Source of the DNA: Alopecurus myosuroides
Lineage: Eukaryota; Streptophyta; Magnoliopsida; Poales; Poaceae
Assembly (NCBI GenBank): GCA_028641055.1
Contig: CM054062.1
Location: 140,100,682-140,164,681, forward strand
Length of the DNA stretch: 64,000 bases
Direction of reading: 5' to 3'
In this document: one piece after another, positions 57,066-64,000 of the stretch
Layout of the letters: each line of letters begins with the position of its first letter
How positions within the stretch are numbered: the stretch's first letter is position 1
Translations under genes and position numbers: made by a program
Notes under the pieces: generated by a model
The model's input: the letters and a program-made list of their open reading frames with translations, nothing else
What the model was told of the DNA's origin: nothing
Database searches by the model: none

Positions 57066-58721
57066 TGTAGGGGAACGTAGCATAGAAAACAAAAATTTTC
57101 CTACACGCGATAAACCCAAATGGCCAAGATCTAATCTATGAGATGAAAGGCAACGGGGAGAAAGAGAGTCTTGAGATAACATACCCTCGAAGACTCAAAG
57201 TGGTACGAGAAAAGATCTCGTGGTTGGCGTAGTCGTTCTCACGCCGATCCCGAGCGAGAAGAAGAGCACCGCAATCCGGCGGCACCTCCGTAATCGGTCA
57301 CACGTTCAGCTCGATGAAGACTTCCGTTCCCTCGTTCCAGCGGGTTGCGGAAGTGGAAGATCCCTCCGGAATTCCAGCAGCACGACGGCGTGGTGGTGGT
57401 GAAGAATCCCACGGTCAGGGCTTCGCCAAGCCGGAGACCATGGAATGGAGCAGCGGATGGAAGGGAAAATGTGTGAGCAAGTGTGTGTGGAAGAGAGAGC
57501 CCTCACCCTCCTTTTATAGGGGAGGGGGAGGCAGCCCAAGGGGGGGTGCGGCCAGCCATGGGTGCCCCCACCCCTTCCTCTCTTCATGTGAGTGGAAGCT
57601 CCACTCAAACCCACTCAAATTTCCCTTAATTTCCCACTTGGAAAATCCAAAGGTTTTTCTTTAATAAATAAATAAAACATTTTTATTTCTTTATTTATAT
57701 TTGTTAATTCCATTAACAAACATTTGCATGCAGCACCTCGAACCATTTGTTAATTCTATTAACAACCGTTCGACGAAAAACCCCTTGAACTATTTCAATT
57801 TTCCCCGAAACTATTCCGGAGCTGCCCAAAATATTCTTCGGTATTCCGTATCTTCTCTAAACGCTTCATCGAACCTTAAGTGTGTCTCCCTACGGTTCGT
57901 GAATATTATAGACATGATCGAGACTCCTCTCCGATCAATAATCAACAGCGGGGTCTGGAAAACCGTGATGACTCCTATATATTCAACGATGACTCTCGTG
58001 ATCGTGTGAACCTTTCAACGTCGTAACGATTTCCCTTTGTCTCGCGATATATTACTTGTCCGAGATCCGATCATCGGTATCCACTATACTTTGTTCGATC
58101 TCGTTATCCGACAAGTACTCTTTTCTCGTTCCCGTGATATAACATCCTAGTGATCAAATCACTTGCTTGCAAGCGGTGTTGATGTGATATCACCGAGAGG
58201 GCCCTGAGTATATCTATCCGTCATATTGGATGGACAAATCCCATTCTCGATCCATGAGCTTCAACCAATACTTTCCGAATATCCAATGCCACCTTTATAG
58301 TCACCCTTTTACGGTGTGATGTTTGATGTCATCAAAGTATTCTTTCGGTATTAGTGATTAACATGATCTCATGGTCTAAGGAATAATGTTACTCCGAATG
58401 TAAGACATAACAACAAAACTAAATGACTTGATCGTATTGTTATACTTAGTTTAGGGTTTAAGTTCATCATGTCATTCTCCTAATGACATGACCCCGTTAT
58501 CAACAACATCCAATGTTCATGATCAGGAAACCTTGATCATCTGTTTAATCAACGGGCTAGTTAAAAGAGAGGCTTCACTAGGAACGTTGGTTTGTTTATT
58601 AATCACACATGTATCAACGTTTCCGGTTAATACAATTCTAGCATGAGAAATAAACATCTATCACAAACAAGGAATAACATAATAAACACTTTATTATTGC
58701 CTCTCGGGCATATTCCCTTCA
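57066..58721 (-). repeat. 5' LTR of the young copia element
   Basis: This is the transcriptional start LTR on the minus strand, 1656 bp, ending directly before the primer site. It is essentially identical to the other LTR. Confidence 0.92.
57510..57521 (-). promoter_or_regulatory. TATA box of the copia 5' LTR
   Basis: On minus, CCCTATAAAAGG is a consensus plant TATA box. The same box occurs at 50640-50651 in the 3' LTR. Confidence 0.7.
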
Positions 58722-58726
58722 TCATT

Positions 58727-59004
58727 AATACCTCATGATTTCCTCCAAAATCTTGTACCTTAGCGACAACCTTGCTCACGGATTCTTCGTCATCAGAATC
58801 TATCGCACCTTCCAGAGTGGCGGTGTTATCAGATCTTGTTTCTAAGTCCATTTTTTTCATTTATAGCAGTCTAGATGAAATCATGTTCGAAAATTTCCGT
58901 TGCCGGAGCCGGCTCCGTTTTGACCATGCCGACGCAATGATACTCGACGTTCACCAATCCTGAAGAGGAAACAAGGGTGACTTCGATCTCGCGGCCGGGC
59001 TAGA
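58727..59004 (-). pseudogene. Gypsy gag-region fragment interrupted by the copia insertion
   Basis: From ATG 58860 on minus the frame reads MKKMDLETRSDNTATLEGAI and an acidic DSDDEES stretch. It crosses the copia insertion in frame (GGNHEVLM then TAPSASLLGENKEEY) after removal of one TCATT and continues to a stop near 49946. Sequence 58861-59004 upstream has no clear frame. Confidence 0.4.
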
Positions 59005-59523
59005 TTAGATCTTGATCGGCTCCAATGTACGTGTACGCCAGATCTGATCCGAGCCCCCCGCCGCATTCGTCTTTGATGGGGTGGATGGTGGGCGAAAAAA
59101 TTGAGTTCCACCATGTAGTCCGAGCGCCTTGGCCGTCATATCGATGACGATGTTGTGACGGACGACCGGGAAAAGGTACGTGATGGCGAGATGGTCACAC
59201 GCCGTCATGTAGGAGTCGTTGTCGACGATGGGGGCGCCTTCCTTGTTGAAGACGACGGTTCCGATGGTGATCTTATCTCCGATCCTGACGACTATCCCCG
59301 TTTGGAACGTAACCCTGGACGTGGTTTGCAACACGGTGGGTGTCAACTTTTGATGTATCATGGAATTATGCACGGCGTCAGGTGCTATACCCCAGAGTAG
59401 AACGCGGGGGCTAGACATAAGGGGAAGTGCTAGTGGCGGATTGCAAACGGGTTTACCGAGGTTCAAGTTAGCCCGCGGAGGCTTCCTACTTCCTACAAAG
59501 TTCACTATAATGTAAAAAGCCAA
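59005..59523 (-). pseudogene. Open frame reading from the LTR into the gypsy interior
   Basis: A 172-codon minus frame overlaps the right LTR-like segment. The part beyond the LTR (MSSPRVLLWGIAPDAVHN, then VTFQTGIVVRIGDKITIG and HNIVIDMTAKALGLHGG) has plausible protein texture, but I recognise no domain. It may be the start of the gag-region ORF. Confidence 0.3.
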
Positions 59524-59837
59524 GTAAAGAGTGCATTTGAGTTTAACCCCTTAGGGTTTCTCCTGTACGGCTTTATATAGATAACCTGACAAGGCTTACA
59601 AGACACGATATGACAGTACATCTGGCTAACCTAAACATAGATGATTGCGGTGTCCGACTTCTTCCCCAAGTCGGAGTCCTACGGGGCCTCCATCTTCTGA
59701 TATGCCGGACCTCCATCTTGTGCATCGGCCTGCTGGGCCATCCTACAATGCCTCCTGCTTTGTTACCACATATGCCACCCTAGCACTCCGGTTTAAGGGC
59801 TATGCAAGATGGTATCCTATCTGGCATAACCCCAATA
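59391..59837 (-). repeat. LTR-like segment, right copy
   Basis: It is related to 46936-47362 by shared words in the same order and contains a TATA-like TTTATATAG at 59572. On minus it starts near GGGGTTATGCCAGATAGG and ends near CTAGCCCCCGCG. No primer-binding site was found after it, which weakens the assignment. Confidence 0.45.
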
Positions 59838-60022
59838 GGTATGGATTACTATTGCGAACATTGTGCGAACAAGAAATTGGATCTGGGAAATGTATTTGAG
59901 TTCCTAGGTATCATGTGATCGAAATACTATTATACCCTGTTTGGATTTAGGAAAAATAGGTTGAAATTGAATTGGACTAGAAATTCCAAGTCCAAGATGG
60001 AAAGGAAATGAGCTCCAATTCT

Positions 60023-60227
60023 TTTTTTTGGAAAAGGAGGCAAAAGCCCTAGCCTCTGCATCGGGTGGATGCATACGGCTTTTATTAATAAACTCAAACA
60101 GTGTTTTACAGAAATTAAGTCATCAAAGGTACATCCAAAACGAAATAAACATGAAAACAAAAAGACCAATGTCCCCTAGGAAGCGCTAATCCTGTAATCA
60201 TGCTGCCACCCGTTGGAGGAAAGGATG
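60023..60227 (-). mobile_element. Short 5'-truncated LINE 3' end with 15-bp target duplication
   Basis: ATGAGCTCCAATTCT occurs at 60008-60022 and 60228-60242. Between them a T run (minus-strand poly(A)) is followed by a segment (minus: GATGCAGAGGCTAGGGC) that I recall as a common Triticeae LINE 3' end. Only about 205 bp is retained. Confidence 0.8.
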
Positions 60228-60242
60228 ATGAGCTCCAATTCT

Positions 60243-61327
60243 AATTCTATTGTTTGGTTGTGTATGGAATTTACTATTGGAATTAGAAGGTATAGCCAAT
60301 TCCAATTCCTGTTTGGATGTATAAACCATGGAATTTGATGTTTTATGGGTTTGGATAATATAAACATGCGTACAAGTATAAAAATAATATTTGTATATTT
60401 GAATTTTATTTTTATACTATATTATTTTGCGTACAAATAACATAAAAAATATTCCAGATTTTCCTACCACCGGTAAGAACGTTCAGTAAACCAATGCGCA
60501 CCGGGCGACGTAAACAATCTGCTTTCCTTGATTTGCTTTGCAGGTGACACTAGTGGACCATCACTTGAAACTATTTTTCTTACTAGCGATGCACAGGAAA
60601 ACTCTGGAGAATCATGATACGGATCTTGGTACGTATATATAACCGCATAGATGTGACTTTCTAGATCGTTAAACTATACGCTAAACTAACAAAGACTAAA
60701 CTATACGCTAAACTAACCAAGACTATGGTGCGAAGGGGAAATCAAATGAAGCTGGCCTAGACCACGCAGCTTAGATTGCTGGGACCAAAAATTGCAGTTA
60801 AGGAGTATATAAAAATACAGACAAAGATCAAAGCCGTTTTGACTCCGTTTCTTCCGTGGCCAACTAAAATACAGACAAGGATCAACACGTTCCCCAAATC
60901 GAGCTCCACATGGGAGGGGAGGCTCCAGTCCCACCGTCCTTCCCCTGCGGCTGCCATTCCCCGCCCGGGACGCATCTATTTCGGCTGGAAATCACCGACG
61001 CATTTAGGGTTCAGGATCCAACGCGCTAGAGCCGCCATGGCTGGAATAAAAAGGAATGAAGGGAGGGGACGGATGAGATGTAGAAGAGAGAGGAGAGAGG
61101 ATAGAGATTGGACAGGGAGTGGAGGACTCATCGGCGGCGGCCGCGGTCAGGAGTCAGGAGCGAGACGGGAGGTCTAGGAGCGAACGGTTTCACTCCTCTG
61201 TTTGCTCGAACGGGTACGCGGGCACGGGGCTGTGATTTTTTCGAGCGTTTCCGAGCTGGTTTGCTCGGAATTGTTTCGTGAGGGGCCGAGGCGCGCGTGT
61301 GGGGTCTCGTGGAATTGAATCACTCTA
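60243..61327. other. Unassigned flank of the second PIF/Harbinger-like element
   Basis: AT-rich to 60700, then GC-rich and CpG-rich from about 60890 to 61320. It looks like gene-flank or 5' leader DNA, but I find no supported exon. Short open frames (for example 60776-61177) lack recognisable motifs. Confidence 0.35.
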
Positions 61328-61602
61328 GGACATCTCCAGCGGGGCTGCTTATTTGGCCCGGACAGGCCGGATTTGAACAGTCTGGGCCGGAACCAGGCCC
61401 CAGCGGGACTGCTCAAACGGACCGCGGTCCGTTTTTTTGTCCTCGGATGCTCAAATTCTGACCAAATTTGGTCCAGTTTTGAGCAGCCTCCGGACAGCTT
61501 GGGACAACAATATGTGTCCCGAAACCCCGCCGTGGCCCACACCAAAAGTGAGAAACATTTGTCCTTTCCTCTCCCACCCTCATCCACTCCACTGCCCTAA
61601 CC

Positions 61603-63400
61603 ATGGCCGACGTAGCAGCTGCCGCCGCCGCCGCCACCGCCAGCACCACCGCCACGTACGCCTCCGTGACCACGGACCAACAGGTCCCGGCCCGAACCAT
61701 GGCCTCCCTCCCCCCGCAGAAGCCGAAGACGAAGAAGCCGAAGGACCCGGCCGAGCAGACGCGGACGGCGGAGCAGTCGGCGAAGAGAGCGGACCGGAGG
61801 AGGAGGGCGAAGGAGGCACCGCCGCCGCAGAAGGAGGACGAGCAGAAGAGGCTCGCCCAGATGGCGGCGCAGGCCGCCATAATCATGCTGGGCCTGCAGC
61901 CGACGCCCACCATGAACGCGGCCCCGGCGCAGGCATGCAGTTCGAATGCCTCGGCGGCCCGGCCGCGGAGCACCCTCCTGAACGCGCGGCCAACGACGGG
62001 ATCGCCCGCGCCAGCATACGGCTTCCTGCCAGGCCGTGACCCGACGCCGCCGCCCTTCTTCTCGGTGGAAATGGAGGACTCCTCGCCGGTCGGAACCAGG
62101 GTCTCCATCGACCTGAACACGGCTCCCATGTCCGGCATGTCGACTGCCCCGTCGAGCAAAGCCGCCCACCGTCCCCCGCCGGACGTTCGTCCGGTGCCCC
62201 GCAACCTGTTCGACGAAATGCAGGACATGGAGACACATCGCACGGAGATGACGAGGGAGGAGATCGAGGGGCACATGTCGAACATGATCAACGAGGACGG
62301 CCAGGCGAGCTACGTCCACCCTGGGGACGAGCTGTTCGAGGCGGACGAGGAGGAGGCCCCCATCGACGAACAACCCCACATCGACGACATGCCCATGTTC
62401 ATGGACGGGCTGACCCAGCAGGCCAAGGCCGCCAAGAGGAACGTAAGCGACGCGTTGGGTTCACGGAGGCGGAGGACGAGTGCCTCGTCGACACATGGGT
62501 TGAGGTGGGGCAGAACACCATTGTCGGGGCCGAGATGAAGGGCAACGCCTATTGGAGGAGGATGCACCGGAACTACAAAGAGCGGGCCGTCCTGCCACCG
62601 TACTCCATGGTCACCACAAGGAGCGAGCTCTCCATCCAAAAGAGGTTCGGCCTCATCTCGTCCGAGTGCAGCAAGTTCACCGGGTCCTTCGAGCACGCCG
62701 TGGCCCGGCCCCAAAGTGGCGCCACCCTCGGCGACTTGGTGAGTGGCCACACGTCCCTGTATTTCATATGCATTGCCCGCGCGTTCTCGTGTCCAATTGT
62801 TGTTTGTGTAGGCCTTCCAAGCGTTGACATTGTACAAGGCCGAGCATGGGGGCAAGTCCTTCAACTTCGCCCATTGCTAAGAAGCTGAAGGACAACCAAA
62901 AGTGGAAGGAGCTCCACAACGCCAACAAGAAAGGCGCGGCCATGCCGGGAGGGGTGCCGCCAATGGCCACGGGCCAGGCGGCCGATGGCGCGACAACTGA
63001 ACGACCAAGGGGCCGGAGCAACTCCAAGCTGGACCTGAAACGCGACGCCACGACCATTGCTTTGCAAGAGACCCTCCAAGGGTTCATCTCGCAGAAGGAC
63101 AAGACCAGCGACAAGAAGGACGAGAGGGAGGAGAAGAAGCGCCGGGAGCGCGAGGAGATCACGAAGAACTACTTCATCGTGCAAACGAAGAAGCTCGAGA
63201 TCGAGGAGGAGAACGCCAGGACCAGGGCCTTGGAGGCCTCAACCAGCGCCATGGAGGCCGAGAACAAGAGGAAGGAGGTCGAGATCGCTCTGACCGCCCA
63301 GGAGGCGCAGATCATGGCCATGGACCTGAGCTGCCTGACCCTGAGGAAGAAGGCCTACTTCGAGAAGAAGCAGCAGCGGTACATGCAGGGCGAGGAGTGA
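61603..63400 (+). pseudogene. Myb/SANT-like protein with NAM-associated C-terminus (PIF/Harbinger ORF1-like)
   Basis: From ATG 61603 the protein is Ala/Pro/Lys-rich with a basic stretch (KPKTKKPKD), then an acidic region. A frame change near 62440 leads to a SANT-like helix set (FTEAEDECLVDTWVEVGQNT, YWRRMHRNYKE, KRFGLISSECSKFTGSFE). A 73-bp intron, 62739-62811 (TTG|GTGAGT ... TTGTGTAG|GCC), keeps the frame. Two bases are then missing near 62877 (CATTGCTAAG), giving a stop. The C-terminal part (SNSKLDLKRDATTIALQ, then a long Lys/Glu coiled coil ending MQGEE) is open to TGA 63398-63400. This layout matches, from memory, plant proteins with a NAM-associated C-terminal domain related to PIF/Harbinger ORF1. 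In active elements ORF1 binds DNA and helps the transposase. The frame change near 62440 (AAC|GTAAGC) could instead be a splice site. Confidence 0.65.
62739..62811 (+). other. Predicted short intron in the ORF1-like gene
   Basis: A consensus donor GTGAGT, a T-rich end and TGTGTAG acceptor. Removing 73 bases joins GDL to AFQALTLYKAEHGGKSF in frame. Confidence 0.65.
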
Positions 63401-63780
63401 TCGCGCCACGCCCCGATCGTGCCCGACGCCGGCCTGAACACGCGGCCGGCGTCGCTTTTGTACATTCTGGCCCTGGGCTGGCATGGCCTCACCTGGCCGC
63501 CTGAACCTTGCCCGAACCGTGGTCGGCATGGCCTGAACGTGGCCGGCATGGCCTGAACCTGGCCGTATGGCTGAACCGTGGCCCTTTTTGCATGCGCCGA
63601 TATTCATTTGTTATTATCTAGGAGCATTTTGGTATTTTTTTCCGAATCGTGGCCAGCAAATGAGCAGCTCTGCTGGGTGCAGGGACCAAATCCGCGCGGA
63701 CACGGCCCCGGACGGCTGCTCAAATGGACAAAATACGGACCAAATTGGTCCGCAAATGAGCAGCCCCGTTGGAGATGTCC

Positions 63781-64000
63781 TTACGGAGCCCAATTCCTCT
63801 ACCACCCCAAACAGCAGAATTCGGTGAGCCAATTCCAAATTGGCAATTATAGTCTATTTTTCCTAGTCCAAAGAGGGGGTTAGCTAACTTTATTTTAGAT
63901 TTTCTTATTAGCAAGTTAAATCTCTGCAAATGTTCATCTCATGTCATGGCTAGTTCAACCAGCCGAGCCCTTGCAGCTTTTCAAGGTTGGTGTTTTGAGG
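63781..64000. other. Right edge, no identified feature
   Basis: AT-rich. GAGCCAATTCCAAATTGGCAA near 63825 is a short palindromic word also echoed near 60290 (GCCAATTCCAATTCC). Nothing else is seen. Confidence 0.3.

Larger units (their letters stand above)
50196..58721 (-). mobile_element. Complete, very young Angela/BARE-like Ty1/copia element
   Basis: Two 1656-bp LTRs (50196-51851 and 57066-58721), a perfect 5-bp duplication TCATT (50191-50195 and 58722-58726), a primer-binding site, a polypurine tract and an uninterrupted polyprotein make an 8526-bp element with every part expected of an autonomous copy. By eye the LTRs differ at one site (TTTTATCG at 51252 versus TTTTCTCG at 58122). The LTR start TGAAGGGAATATGCCCGAG is related to the Angela/WIS/BARE start. 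Removing it and one TCATT restores an open frame in the flanking gypsy remnant. Confidence 0.93.
46936..59837 (-). mobile_element. Decayed Ty3/gypsy element, minus strand, invaded by a young copia
   Basis: Two related LTR-like ends (46936-47362 and 59391-59837) lie in the same orientation. Between them, on minus, are gag-like coiled-coil and basic fragments and a short pol piece, in the order expected for a minus-strand element. The copia 50196-58721 interrupts the gag region. The two ends are strongly diverged (perhaps two thirds identical by eye), so they may be one very old insertion or two members of one family. Most of pol is missing. Confidence 0.4.
61328..63780. mobile_element. PIF/Harbinger-like TIR element with an ORF1-type gene only
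   Basis: The left end is GGACATCTCCAGCGGGGC at 61328. The right end, on minus from 63780, is GGACATCTCCAACGGGGC. About 26 of the first 28 bases match. Flanks CTA (61325-61327) and TTA (63781-63783) fit a TWA-type 3-bp duplication with one change. Subterminal words related to GGACCAAATTTGGTCC and TGAGCAGC occur near both ends. The 2453-bp element carries one gene and no transposase. Confidence 0.75.

Noticed and set aside
50196..58721. A 1.66-kb near-perfect direct repeat that could be a segmental duplication
   Set aside because: The two copies are the LTRs of one copia element: PBS, PPT, TG...CA ends and TCATT target duplications are all in place.
60757..61177. A host gene upstream of the second PIF/Harbinger-like element
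   Set aside because: The GC-rich DNA looks gene-like, but no splice-supported frame or known domain could be found.
61413..62379. Long minus-strand frames opposite the ORF1-like gene
   Set aside because: High GC keeps antisense frames open. The plus strand has the domain content, the intron and the stop.
1..64000. CRISPR array, rRNA or bacterial-type operon
   Set aside because: No regularly spaced short repeats with unique spacers and no rRNA-like sequence. Introns, LTRs and TIR elements show plant nuclear DNA.

Overview
This is plant nuclear DNA, almost certainly from a grass of the wheat/barley/rye group (Triticeae). I infer this from recognisable element types: very long gypsy LTRs, Angela/BARE-like copia LTRs with a start motif related to GGGAATATGCCC, chromoviruses, CACTA elements, and GC-rich PIF/Harbinger-like elements whose ends read GG(A/G)CATCTCC. 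I found no ordinary single-copy host gene, rRNA, tRNA gene or CRISPR array. Essentially everything I can interpret is transposable-element DNA, much of it nested.

Layout of the left half (1-39967). The outermost layer is a minus-strand Athila-like gypsy LTR, whose visible part is 38694-39967. A plus-strand Tekay-like chromovirus sits in it (4456-38693; its 5' end is outside the window). That chromovirus was itself hit by an Athila-like gypsy element (774-4455), which carries a minus-strand long LTR (1-773). A CACTA transposon (11502-37085, target duplication TAC) sits in the chromovirus 3' LTR. The CACTA was hit by a minus-strand copia element (about 14016-31362), a plus-strand solo LTR (32290-33601, AGTAG) and a PIF/Harbinger-like element with a cargo gene (33611-36869), itself split by an inverted solo LTR (34537-35865, AGCAC). 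The copia was split by a centromeric-type (CRM-like) chromovirus (17200-30349, ATAAC/ATAGC). That element was split by a 4405-bp solo LTR (21205-25609, GAATG) and a 5'-truncated LINE (28737-29555). The deepest path has five insertions into the outermost LTR.

Right half (39968-64000). First come older, largely uninterpretable sequences with a 443-bp tandem duplication (41288-42172), a gypsy-LTR-like stretch (42340-42839) and a hAT MITE (44644-44812, 8-bp duplication CTTCATCG). Next is a decayed minus-strand gypsy element (46936-59837, tentative) invaded by a complete, very young copia element (50196-58721, TCATT) with an uninterrupted 1327-residue polyprotein and LTRs that differ at one site by eye. 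The window ends with a LINE fragment bearing a 15-bp target duplication and a second PIF/Harbinger-like element (61328-63780) carrying only a Myb/NAM-associated ORF1-like gene.

Two results stand out. Two different LTR families carry what looks like the same spliced, acidic mini-gene: an internal exon, an intron of about 1.2 kb in phase 1, and a terminal exon ending in a stop. In addition, the centromeric-type element lies in non-centromere-like nested DNA. Boundaries rest on target duplications wherever I give them; family names are from recognition, not database search.
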